Shown here: piece by piece, positions 34,229-42,699 of the stretch
How the letters are laid out: the number at the start of each line of letters is the position of its first letter
How positions within the stretch are numbered: position 1 is the first letter of the stretch
Source of the DNA: Gammaproteobacteria bacterium
GTDB taxonomy: Bacteria > Pseudomonadota > Gammaproteobacteria > Steroidobacterales > Steroidobacteraceae
NCBI GenBank assembly: GCA_003164785.1
Contig: PLUE01000016.1
Location: forward strand, 1 to 64,000
DNA length: 64,000 bases
Reading direction: 5' to 3'
The notes under the pieces: model-generated
The model's input: only the letters and a program-made list of their open reading frames with translations
What the model was told of the DNA's origin: nothing
Database searches by the model: none
Made by a program: the position numbers and the translations under genes

Positions 34229-36454
34229 ATGTCTTTACGTATCGTTGTGTCGGCCGTCGGGGCCGGTGCGCTTTTGATGAGTTCGGTTGGGCAAGGGGCG
34301 GCCACCGCCGATGCGTCCGCCACGGACGCCAGCAGCTTGGGTGAAGTGGTGGTCACCGCGCAGCGGCGCCAAGAGTCCGCGCAAGACGTCGGCATTGCGC
34401 TCTCGGTCCTCCCGGGCGACGCTCTCGCGGCCAAGGGCATCACGAGCGTGCTGGGTCTGCAAAACGCACTCCCCAGCCTGCAGGTGGAGCCTGCGTTCGG
34501 CAGCAGCCAGCCGCAATTCCGCATACGCGGCGTGGGTTTCTTGGATTACACCTCGAACAACGCCTCGCCGATCGGCGTCAGCGTCGATGACGTCGCCTTC
34601 GCGCTGCCCATTCAGACCTCCGGAGAGCTGTTCGACATCGATCGCGTCGAGGTGCTGCGCGGGCCCCAGGGAACGCTGTATGGCAGGAATACGACGGGCG
34701 GGCAGATCAATTTCATCACCAATCGCCCGACCGATGAGACGCATGCCGGCTTCACCGCGGAGTATGGCTCGTTCAATGCGGTGAATGCGGAAGGCTATGT
34801 CTCCGGGACGATTGCCGAAGGACTCACGGGGCGCCTGTCCCTGGCCACCGAGCAAGGCGGCGATTGGCAGCGCAACCGCGAGACGGGGCAACGGCTCGGC
34901 AACCGGGACAAGATCGCCGGGCGCGGACAATTGGAATGGAAGCCCGTCGAAGCCGTCGACCTGCTTCTCGAATTCCATCTGGCCAAGGACAAGTCCGACG
35001 AAACGGGCCTGCAACTCATCAAACCGTATACCAGGACCAATGCTGCGGGGGTGGTCACGACGACGATTCCGGCCGATACCTCTCCGTACGTCACGGGCTG
35101 GAGCCTCAACCCGGCATTCGCCGCCGTGACGGGACTCGACGCTGGTTCGAAGCCGGGCGTCGACAACTCGAACAACGGGGTGGATCTCGCCGCGAACATC
35201 GATCTGGGCGTTGCGAAGCTGACCAGCATCACGGCGTACGACAAGATGATCCGGCGCGAATACAGCGATTGGGACGCCACCCAGTATTACGATTCGGACG
35301 AATACTTTCGCAGCGACTTGGACGTGTTCTCGCAGGAAGTGCGCATCGCGTCCACCGGCACCGGGCCGCTGGGTTGGGTGGGCGGCGTGTTCTATTCGGA
35401 TCAAGATCTCGATGAGAAGTTCTATTCCGATTTCTCGGATTCGCAGCTCATCGGGGGCGGCATCGCACTGACGTCCTACGAGCAGAAGGCCAATTCCTTC
35501 GGCGAGTTCGGCCAGGTCAACTACCAATTCAATTCGACACTGAAGGGCACGTTGGGTGTGCGCGAGGATCACGAGACCCGCGAGCTCATCAACCTCAACA
35601 CGGGTTTCGTGGTGCCCTCGATTCCATCGTTCACGGGCGGTGCGTTGAACCGCTCGATTACGTCGAATCTGCCGTCCGGGAAGGTCGAGCTGGATTACAC
35701 GCCGGTGGAAGGCACCTTGGTTTATGGCAGCATCAGCCGCGGCGTGAAGTCCGGCGGATTCACGGCCCACAATACGACGACCGCTCCGTCGGCGGATCCG
35801 TTCGAGCCGGAGAAGTTGACCGCGTACGAGGTCGGCGTGAAATCCGACGTGACGCGGACCTTGCGGGTAAACGGCTCGGTGTTCTACTACAACTACCGGG
35901 ACCAACAGATTCTCGGCAAGGTCTTGGACGCCGTTTCGAACTCCTACATCGGTCGCTTCGTGAACGTGCCTCGTTCGCGGCTCAGCGGAGGCGAGCTGGA
36001 GGCTGAGTGGCATCCCGTGTCAGGGTTGTCGATTTCGCAGTATGCGGGTTTCGTCGAAGGCTATTACGAGAGCACGCTGCTCGACTCATCCAACGTCAAT
36101 TACGACGGACGTCCGGAGAGCATTCCGAAATGGAGCTATGGCGGCGATGTGAGTTACGGGTTGAACGTCGGGGCGTTCAAGGTCACCGCGGAATCGAACT
36201 ACAGCTTTCACGACACCTACAGCCAGTTCTATCTGCTCGGCAGCAACGACTACACCATCCCGAAGTACTGGCTCACCAACGCGAATCTGTCGTTGTCGCC
36301 CGCCTCGGGCGGCCCGTGGACGGCGACCATCTGGGGGCGCAATATTTTCGACAAGCAGTACGATGTGACGCGCAACTTCTTCCTGCCGACCGCGGAGATC
36401 GCGCAGGCCGGCATGCCGGCCACGTTCGGCATTCGCGTCAGCTACAAGTACTAG
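34229..36454 (+). CDS. TonB-dependent outer-membrane receptor
   Basis: A 741-residue outer-membrane transporter. It has a signal peptide (MSLRIVVSAVGAGALLMSS), a TonB-box-like GEVVVTAQRR, and a plug domain with RIRGVGF and VEVLRGPQGTLYGRNTTGGQ. A 22-strand barrel follows, ending in GIRVSYKY with a terminal aromatic residue. AAGGAG precedes the ATG by seven bases, so the earlier TTG is not used. Its cargo is not shown. It is followed within 8 bases by an alpha/beta hydrolase and then peptide-transport genes, so peptides or derived compounds are plausible. Confidence 0.93.
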   Translation: MSLRIVVSAVGAGALLMSSVGQGAATADASATDASSLGEVVVTAQRRQESAQDVGIALSVLPGDALAAKGITSVLGLQNALPSLQVEPAFGSSQPQFRIRGVGFLDYTSNNASPIGVSVDDVAFALPIQTSGELFDIDRVEVLRGPQGTLYGRNTTGGQINFITNRPTDETHAGFTAEYGSFNAVNAEGYVSGTIAEGLTGRLSLATEQGGDWQRNRETGQRLGNRDKIAGRGQLEWKPVEAVDLLLEFHLAKDKSDETGLQLIKPYTRTNAAGVVTTTIPADTSPYVTGWSLNPAFAAVTGLDAGSKPGVDNSNNGVDLAANIDLGVAKLTSITAYDKMIRREYSDWDATQYYDSDEYFRSDLDVFSQEVRIASTGTGPLGWVGGVFYSDQDLDEKFYSDFSDSQLIGGGIALTSYEQKANSFGEFGQVNYQFNSTLKGTLGVREDHETRELINLNTGFVVPSIPSFTGGALNRSITSNLPSGKVELDYTPVEGTLVYGSISRGVKSGGFTAHNTTTAPSADPFEPEKLTAYEVGVKSDVTRTLRVNGSVFYYNYRDQQILGKVLDAVSNSYIGRFVNVPRSRLSGGELEAEWHPVSGLSISQYAGFVEGYYESTLLDSSNVNYDGRPESIPKWSYGGDVSYGLNVGAFKVTAESNYSFHDTYSQFYLLGSNDYTIPKYWLTNANLSLSPASGGPWTATIWGRNIFDKQYDVTRNFFLPTAEIAQAGMPATFGIRVSYKY

Positions 36455-36461
36455 GACACCG

Positions 36462-37409
36462 ATGAAAGTCTTCGGCATCGTCCTGGGGATCGTGGTGGTG
36501 GTTTTGGCGGCCGCGTGGCTCAAGCTGCGCGGCCCCGACATTCCGTACGAGACCTTGGAGGCGCAATACACCGACGGCTCGTCGCGCTTCGTCGATCTGC
36601 CGGGTGGCTATCACGTGCATTACCAGGACGACGGCGATGCATCGCTGCCGTTGCTGGTGCTGTTGCACGGCTTCGGTGATTCGTACACCAGTTGGGAAGG
36701 CTGGGTTCGCGACCTGAAAGGAAAATTTCATGTCATCAGCCTGGACTTCCCGGGCCATGGTCTGACGCGTTCGCCGGAGGGGGTGTCGCTCACCGGCGAG
36801 GGATTGGCGGACTACCTCGATGCGTTCGCGGGGAAACTCGGTCTGCCGCCATTTGCCGTCGCGGGCAATTCGATGGGCGGCGGTGTCGCGTGGCAGTTCG
36901 CGGTCCGCCATCCGCAGCGGGTCAACGCGCTGGTGCTGGTGGATGCGGCGGGTTTTCCCAATGAGAAGCCGCCGGGCAAGGTGCCCCTGGCGTTCCGCAT
37001 TCTCCAATACCCGATCGGTCGTGCCCTGCTGCGCAACATCGACAACAGCCCGCTGATCGAAGAGGGGTTGAAAACGGACGTGTACGACAAGTCGCTCATC
37101 ACGCCGGCCGTCGTCGCCCGTTGGGCGGCATTTCAACGCGCTCCCGGGCACCGCGCCATTTTGATGAGCCTGAATCCCAGGCAGTTCGGGCAGGCCTCGG
37201 TGGCGGCGCTCGGTGGCATCGCGGTGCCCACCTTGATATTGCACGGCGAGAACGATCCGCTGATCGAGCCGGCGAGCGCGCGCAAGTTCGCCGCGGCGAT
37301 CCCCGGCGCGAAGCTGATCCTCTATCCGCATGTCGGGCACCTGCCGCAGATCGAGATTCCGGACCGCTCGGCGGCGGACGTCGCGGCATTTCTGTCCGGG
37401 TCGCACTGA
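36462..37409 (+). CDS. Alpha/beta hydrolase with N-terminal membrane anchor
   Basis: A 315-residue hydrolase. Residues 1-20 are hydrophobic (VFGIVLGIVVVVLAAAW) and would anchor or export it. The catalytic triad is visible as Ser in GNSMGGG, Asp in GENDPLI and His in HVGHLPQIE; the oxyanion-hole HG is in VLLHGFGDS. Family members include esterases, C-C hydrolases and proline iminopeptidases, and sequence alone does not decide. It begins 7 bases after the TonB receptor, so the two are probably cotranscribed. Confidence 0.88.
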   Translation: MKVFGIVLGIVVVVLAAAWLKLRGPDIPYETLEAQYTDGSSRFVDLPGGYHVHYQDDGDASLPLLVLLHGFGDSYTSWEGWVRDLKGKFHVISLDFPGHGLTRSPEGVSLTGEGLADYLDAFAGKLGLPPFAVAGNSMGGGVAWQFAVRHPQRVNALVLVDAAGFPNEKPPGKVPLAFRILQYPIGRALLRNIDNSPLIEEGLKTDVYDKSLITPAVVARWAAFQRAPGHRAILMSLNPRQFGQASVAALGGIAVPTLILHGENDPLIEPASARKFAAAIPGAKLILYPHVGHLPQIEIPDRSAADVAAFLSGSH

Positions 37410-37557
37410 GGAGGCGCTGAGCGCGCCGGGCCGCTCGGCGTCGCGTGACGCGAGGCGGCGCACGGGGCGGCAGCGGCGCCGGGGCGGCACGGAGCGGTGC
37501 GATGTCCGGGGCGTTGCGCCGCCCGCCGCGGCGCGGCTCCGGTATCATCGAAGAACC

Positions 37558-38943
37558 ATGCAAGATTATCTCGGCAATCCCGTCAGCGACATGCGTGAGT
37601 CCACGCTTGCTATCCTCGATGATTTCATCGAGGGGTATCTGGCTTACGAGCGGCGGGCGGAGGGCATCGTGGCGGCCGCCGATGCGGAGCCAGGGTGTTG
37701 CATCGCCAACGTCTACGCCGGATTGATGTGGATGTTTCTCGAGACGCCCGACGCCGCCCTGCATGCGGCGAAGTACCTGGCGGCGGCGGAGCGTGCCGCT
37801 CCCGCAGCCACCCGACGCGAGCAGCTCAACGTGACCTTGTTGCGGGCATGGGCGGCGGATGACGTGGCGCTCGCGCTGCAGCTGTGCGATCGGATCTCGG
37901 ACGAGTTTCCGCGCGACCTCGTCGTGGTGAAAACCCATCAGTACTTCGAGTTCAATCGGGGCAACTCACCGGAGATGCTGCGTGTGGCGCTGAAGGTGCT
38001 AAGCCCCAACGCCGACGTTCCTTACATGCACGGTATGGCGGCGTTCGCGTACGAGCAATGCCACTTGTTGGACGAGGCGCAGATGGCCGCGCGCACCGCG
38101 CTCGATTTGCGGCGCAAAGAGCCTTGGGCGCAGCATGCGCTCGCCCATGTGATGTTGACCCGGGGACAGATCGACCCGGGAGCGTCCTTTCTGGAGAGCA
38201 TGCAGGATACCTGGGTCGGCCTCAACTCCTTCATGGTCACGCACCTTTGGTGGCATCTGGCGTTGTTCTATCTGAGCCAGGGTCGGCACGAGCGGGTGGT
38301 GGAGATCTACGATCGCTGCTGCTGGGGTGTGGCGAAGGATTATTCGCAGGACCAGGTGGGCGCCGTGTCGTTGCTGGCGCGCATGGAGATCGCGGGCATC
38401 GATGTGGGCGAGCGCTGGCAGGATGTCGCCGGGTACCTGGTTGCGCGGTCGCACGACACGGTGCAGCCGTTTCTGACCATGCAGTACCTGTATGGCTTGG
38501 CGCGGGCCGGCCGTCTGGAGGCGGAGGTGCTGTTGCAGTCGGTGCGGCAGACCGCCGCGCATGCGCCGGCCTTCACCAAGGATGTGTGGCAGAGCGTTGC
38601 GCTGCCAGCGTGCGAGGGCATTTATGCGCATGCGTCGGGCGATTTCGATGCGGCGTACCGGCAGTTGAGCGCGGCGATGCCGCGCATGCTGGAGGCTGGA
38701 GGCAGCCACGCCCAGCGCGATTTGTTCGAACTGCTGTTGCTCGATGCCGTGCTCAAGAGCGGACGCTGGGTGCTGGCGCAGCAGATGCTGGAGTTGCGCC
38801 GCGGCAGCGACCCCGAGGGAGTGCCGGTCAATCTCGCGCTTGCCCAGGTTTACGGCGAACTCCGCCTGCCCGACCTCGCGCAACAGGCGCAGGTTCGCGC
38901 GGCGTTGAGCCGGGCCCGCCATTCCGACCGAGTTCCCCATTGA
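37558..38943 (+). CDS. TTC38-like tetratricopeptide repeat protein
   Basis: A 461-residue soluble helical protein. It resembles human tetratricopeptide repeat protein 38 in several places: ATRREQLNVTLLRAW, PWAQHALAHVMLTRGQ, MVTHLWWHLALFYL, and GGSHAQRDLFELLLLDA near the C-terminus. The function of TTC38 is unknown in any organism to my knowledge. The ATG at 37558 is chosen because the upstream in-frame stretch is Arg-rich and out of character. The stop overlaps the following M20 remnant as TTGA, and the gene leads a coupled set with peptide-transport genes, suggesting a role in handling imported compounds. Confidence 0.8.
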   Translation: MQDYLGNPVSDMRESTLAILDDFIEGYLAYERRAEGIVAAADAEPGCCIANVYAGLMWMFLETPDAALHAAKYLAAAERAAPAATRREQLNVTLLRAWAADDVALALQLCDRISDEFPRDLVVVKTHQYFEFNRGNSPEMLRVALKVLSPNADVPYMHGMAAFAYEQCHLLDEAQMAARTALDLRRKEPWAQHALAHVMLTRGQIDPGASFLESMQDTWVGLNSFMVTHLWWHLALFYLSQGRHERVVEIYDRCCWGVAKDYSQDQVGAVSLLARMEIAGIDVGERWQDVAGYLVARSHDTVQPFLTMQYLYGLARAGRLEAEVLLQSVRQTAAHAPAFTKDVWQSVALPACEGIYAHASGDFDAAYRQLSAAMPRMLEAGGSHAQRDLFELLLLDAVLKSGRWVLAQQMLELRRGSDPEGVPVNLALAQVYGELRLPDLAQQAQVRAALSRARHSDRVPH

Positions 38944-39323
38944 ACACCACGGCATCGAATGCCGGCGGATTGAGCGCCACCCGACCGAGCGAACCTGTGC
39001 ACGACGACATCGAGACCATTTTCAAGATCATCGAAAGACGGCGCGACGAGCTCGTCGACCTGACACGCGAATTGATCCGCTTCCCGACGGTGAATCCGCC
39101 CGGCGAGGCATACCAGCCGTGCGCGCAATTCATCTGCTCGCCGGGCACGTACGATCAGAAACACATCGATCGCGTCGGCAAGCTGAAGGATTGTGTCGCG
39201 TATGGTCCAGGCATCCTGGATCTCGCGCACAAGCCGGACGAGTACGTGGTCATCGAGGACATGGTTACGTCGGCCAAGGTGATGGCGCTGGCTGCGTGGT
39301 CCTTGCTGCACCAACCCGCATGA
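38940..39323 (+). pseudogene. M20 peptidase remnant (ArgE/DapE type) with internal deletion
   Basis: The 127-residue frame joins two ends of an M20-family peptidase of normally about 400 residues. The first part (DELVDLTRELIRFPTVNPPG) is the usual N-terminus. The second (SPGTYDQKHIDRVGKLKDC, then PGILDLAHKPDEY) is the usual C-terminus. The join is near residue 52. The metal-binding His, Asp and Glu residues and the dimerisation domain are missing, so it cannot be an active peptidase of this type. The frame is still open and coupled at both ends (TTGA before, ATGA after). A real deletion, an assembly error or a small derived protein are all possible. Confidence 0.72.
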
Positions 39324-41893
39324 GCAGAGCTGCGCCGGGTCGCCTCGGGTTGCTCGCGCTGCTCGTTTTGCTCGTGTCGAGTTCGGCGTTCGCCATCACC
39401 ATCGGAATGCAACTCGAGCCCCCGATCCTGGATCCCACCGCCAGCCCCGCGGCCGCCATTTCGGAGGCCTTATACGGCAATCTGTACGAGGGACTGGTGC
39501 AGTTCGCCCCCGATGGGTCGGTGCTGCCAAAGCTGGCCGAGGCCTGGGATCTGTCGCCCGACGGCCTCGCCTATACGTTTCATCTGCGGCACGGCGTGCG
39601 CTTCCACGATGGCACGGCGTTCGACGCGAGCACCGCGAAGTTTTCATTGGATCGTGTCTTGGCGGCGGATTCGGTGAACCCGCAAAAGTCGCGTCTGCAG
39701 GCGGTGCGCAGCGTCGAGATCATGGATGCGTACACGCTGCGTTTGTCGTTGAGTCGCCGGTCCGGCGGGTTGCTGCAATCCTTGGCCTGGGGGTCGTTCG
39801 TGATGGTCGCGCCGGAATCGGCGGCGAACGACGCGACGCGGCCGGTGGGGACCGGACCATTCCGTTTCTCCGAGTGGCGGCGCGGGGATTCGGTCACGCT
39901 GGTGAGGAACGCCGATTATTGGGGCACGCCGGCCAGATTGAATCAGGTGACGTTCAAGTTCATCGCGGATCCCGGCGCGGCCTATGCGGCACTGATGGCG
40001 GGTGACGTCGACGCCTTCGATTACTATCCGGCGCCAGAAAGCTTCGCGCAGTTCGCCGCCGATCCGCGTTTCGCGGTCTTCGTGGGGCCCACGGAGAGCG
40101 AGACCATTCTGTCGCTCAACAATCGCCACGCTCCGCTCGACAATCTGCTGGTGCGACGGGCGATCGCCTATGCGCTGGACCGGCATGCCATCATCGATGG
40201 CGCCATGTTCGGCTACGGTACACCCATCGGCAGTCACTTTCCGCCGCGCAACCCGGCCTATGTGGATCTGACCGGCGAGTATCCGCACGACGTGGCAAAG
40301 GCGAAGCAGTTGCTGGCGCAGGCGGGCTACAAGCACGGCTTTTCGGTCTCGCTCAAGCTGCCGCCGCCGAGCTATGCGCGGCGCGGGGGCGAGATCATCG
40401 CAGCCCAGCTCGCGAAGGTCGGCATCCGCGCGACCATCGAAAATCTGGAATGGGCGCAGTGGTTGGACCAGGTGTATGCGCGCCACGATTTCGACATGAG
40501 CATCGTGGCCCACGCCGAGCCCATGGACTACGATATCTATGCGCGCGATGACTACTACTTTGGCTATTACAGTCCTGAGTTCAAGGCTCTCGTCGCGGCG
40601 TTGGAGGACACGGTGGATCCTGACGCTCGGCGGACTCTGCTCCAACAAGTGCAGCGCAAGCTGGCCGACGATGCGGTGAACGGGTTCCTGTTCCAGTACC
40701 CCAAGCTGGCCATCTGGAATGCACACGTGAAGCGATTGGGTTTCGACAATGTGTTGGGCACCGTGGACTTGTCCGCCGCCTACGATGATCTGGCACGTCC
40801 GTTGGGGAGCGCCGGCGCCGCTGGCGGCGGCACGACTGCGCCTGCGAACGCGCGGCCTGCCGGGTGGGTAGGGTCGGCGATCGGCTGGCTGGCCGGTGCG
40901 GGTGCCGTCGGGCTGTTGCTGCTCGCCACGCGGCGCTTCGGGATGGTGTACCTGGGGGGTCGATTGGCGGTGTTGGCGGGCACGTTGATCGGGGCGACGG
41001 GGATCGTCTTCTTCATCGTGCAAGTGATGCCGGGCGATCCGGTACGCTACATGATGGGATTGCAGGCGGATCCGGACGCGATGCTGGCGTTGCGCCATCA
41101 GCTGGGCTTGGACTCGACGCCGCTGGTGCGGTACCTCCACTGGGTCGGTGGCTTGCTTCATGGCGATTTCGGCTCGAGTTATACCTATCACATCCCGGTG
41201 GGGAGTTTGATCGCGGAACGTCTGCAGGTGTCATTGCCGCTCGCGGTGTATGCGTTGTCGCTGTCCCTGCTCGTCGCCTTCCCGGTGGGTTTGATCGCGG
41301 CGGCGCGGCGCGGCCGTGCCAGCGACTGGTTGTTGACCGGCATCACGCAGCTCGGCTTGGCCGTGCCGAACTTCTGGCTGGGCTTGTTGCTGGTGCTGTT
41401 GTTCGCGGTGCACCTGCATTGGGTGTCCGCGGGTGGCTTCCCGGGATGGTCGGCCGGATTCTGGCCGGCGCTGCAGGCGTTGACGCTGCCCGCCATCGCG
41501 CTCGCCATGCCGCAGGCGGCGATACTGGCGCGGGTCCTGCGCGGGGCGCTGATCGACACCCTGCACGAGGATTACATCCGCACCGCACGCGCCAAAGGGG
41601 CGGGAGAGTGGCAGGTGTTGTGGCATCACGCGCTGCCCAACGCGTTGATACCCGTGCTGACCATCGTGGGCATGCAGTTCTCCTTTTTGCTGGCGGGTGC
41701 CGTCATCATCGAGAACGTGTTCTTCCTGCCGGGCCTGGGCCGGCTGGTGTTTCAAGCGATCGTGCAGCGGGATCTGATCGTGGTGCAGAGCGTGGTGCTG
41801 ATTCTGGTCCTGGTCGTGGTGCTGGTGACGTTCACCGTCGACATGGCTCATGCGCTGGTCAACACCCGCCTGCGGTCGGTGCGTGTCTCATGA
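39320..41893 (+). CDS. Peptide ABC importer: substrate-binding protein fused to DppB-type permease
   Basis: An 857-residue fusion. Residues 1-25 are a signal peptide. About 26-490 form a family 5 substrate-binding protein (ITIGMQLEPPILDPTASPAA, LAEAWDLSPDGLAYTFHLRHG, PVGTGPFRFSEW). About 491-516 are a Gly/Ala/Pro-rich linker. About 517-539 are an extra membrane helix ending in RRFG, and about 547-857 form a DppB/OppB-like permease (VMPGDPVRYMMGLQADPDA; the EAA loop EDYIRTARAKGAGEW near 750). The extra helix brings the chain back to the cytoplasm, where the DppB N-terminus belongs. The ATG overlaps the preceding stop, and its own stop overlaps the next permease, both as ATGA. Confidence 0.9.
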   Translation: MSRAAPGRLGLLALLVLLVSSSAFAITIGMQLEPPILDPTASPAAAISEALYGNLYEGLVQFAPDGSVLPKLAEAWDLSPDGLAYTFHLRHGVRFHDGTAFDASTAKFSLDRVLAADSVNPQKSRLQAVRSVEIMDAYTLRLSLSRRSGGLLQSLAWGSFVMVAPESAANDATRPVGTGPFRFSEWRRGDSVTLVRNADYWGTPARLNQVTFKFIADPGAAYAALMAGDVDAFDYYPAPESFAQFAADPRFAVFVGPTESETILSLNNRHAPLDNLLVRRAIAYALDRHAIIDGAMFGYGTPIGSHFPPRNPAYVDLTGEYPHDVAKAKQLLAQAGYKHGFSVSLKLPPPSYARRGGEIIAAQLAKVGIRATIENLEWAQWLDQVYARHDFDMSIVAHAEPMDYDIYARDDYYFGYYSPEFKALVAALEDTVDPDARRTLLQQVQRKLADDAVNGFLFQYPKLAIWNAHVKRLGFDNVLGTVDLSAAYDDLARPLGSAGAAGGGTTAPANARPAGWVGSAIGWLAGAGAVGLLLLATRRFGMVYLGGRLAVLAGTLIGATGIVFFIVQVMPGDPVRYMMGLQADPDAMLALRHQLGLDSTPLVRYLHWVGGLLHGDFGSSYTYHIPVGSLIAERLQVSLPLAVYALSLSLLVAFPVGLIAAARRGRASDWLLTGITQLGLAVPNFWLGLLLVLLFAVHLHWVSAGGFPGWSAGFWPALQALTLPAIALAMPQAAILARVLRGALIDTLHEDYIRTARAKGAGEWQVLWHHALPNALIPVLTIVGMQFSFLLAGAVIIENVFFLPGLGRLVFQAIVQRDLIVVQSVVLILVLVVVLVTFTVDMAHALVNTRLRSVRVS

Positions 41894-42699
41894 CGCGCGC
41901 GTCGTCCCGCGGCGTGGGATTCGCGTTGGGTACCGTCATCACGGTCTGCTTCATCGCGATCGCCGTCGTCGCGCAGTTCTGGACGCCGTTCGACCCACAG
42001 GCGCTGGCCATCCTCGACAAGCTTCAGCCGCCCAGCCCGCATCACTGGTTCGGCACCGACCAACTGGGTCGCGACGTGCTGTCGATGATCATGGCGGGGG
42101 CCAGGAACTCGGTGGGCGTGGCCCTGTTGTCGGTGGCGATCGGACTCCTGATCGGTGTGCCCGCGGGCCTGTTGGCCGCGGTGCGCGGCGGTGTCGTCGA
42201 CGACCTCATCATGCGCGGCAACGATCTCGTCTTTGCGTTTCCGTCGCTGTTGCTGGCGATTTTGATCACGGCTGTGTTCGGACCGGGTGCGGTGAACGCG
42301 ATCATCGCGATCGGGATATTCAACATTCCCGTGTTCGCGCGCGTCACCCGCGGCGGAGCGCTCGATCTGTGGAACCGCGACTACATCCTGGCGGCCCGCG
42401 TCGCCGGCAAACGGCCGCTGCGTATTTCGTTCGAGCACATACTGCCGAACCTCGTGGGGTTGTTGGTCGTGCAGGGGACCATCCAGTTCTCCTTGGGCGT
42501 GATCGCCGAAGCGGGATTGTCCTACGTGGGCCTGGGAGCGCAGCCACCGATACCGAGTTGGGGACGAATGCTGAACGAGGCGCAGACTTTGACGGCATTG
42601 GCGCCGTCGCTGGCATTGTTTCCGGGCTTCGCCATCGTGCTGTTCGTGTTGGGCCTGAACATGCTGGGTGACGGGTTGCGACGGCGGCGCTCCGCATGA
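41890..42699 (+). CDS. Peptide ABC transporter permease, DppC type
   Basis: A 269-residue inner-membrane permease with about six helices. It has the N-terminal WTPFDPQALAILDKLQPPSP segment and HHWFGTDQLGRDVLSMIMAG typical of DppC/OppC, and the ATPase-contacting EAA loop LWNRDYILAARVAGKRP. It pairs with the permease half of the upstream fusion. ATG and stop both overlap the neighbours as ATGA, so the three transporter genes form one coupled unit. Confidence 0.93.
   Translation: MTRASSRGVGFALGTVITVCFIAIAVVAQFWTPFDPQALAILDKLQPPSPHHWFGTDQLGRDVLSMIMAGARNSVGVALLSVAIGLLIGVPAGLLAAVRGGVVDDLIMRGNDLVFAFPSLLLAILITAVFGPGAVNAIIAIGIFNIPVFARVTRGGALDLWNRDYILAARVAGKRPLRISFEHILPNLVGLLVVQGTIQFSLGVIAEAGLSYVGLGAQPPIPSWGRMLNEAQTLTALAPSLALFPGFAIVLFVLGLNMLGDGLRRRRSA

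Noticed and set aside
34235..36013. 592-codon frame opposite the TonB receptor
   Set aside because: Pure antisense shadow; the sense strand encodes a full receptor with signal peptide and ribosome site.
39644..41191. 515-codon frame opposite the binding-protein/permease fusion
   Set aside because: Antisense shadow; the sense strand has clear domains and coupled starts.
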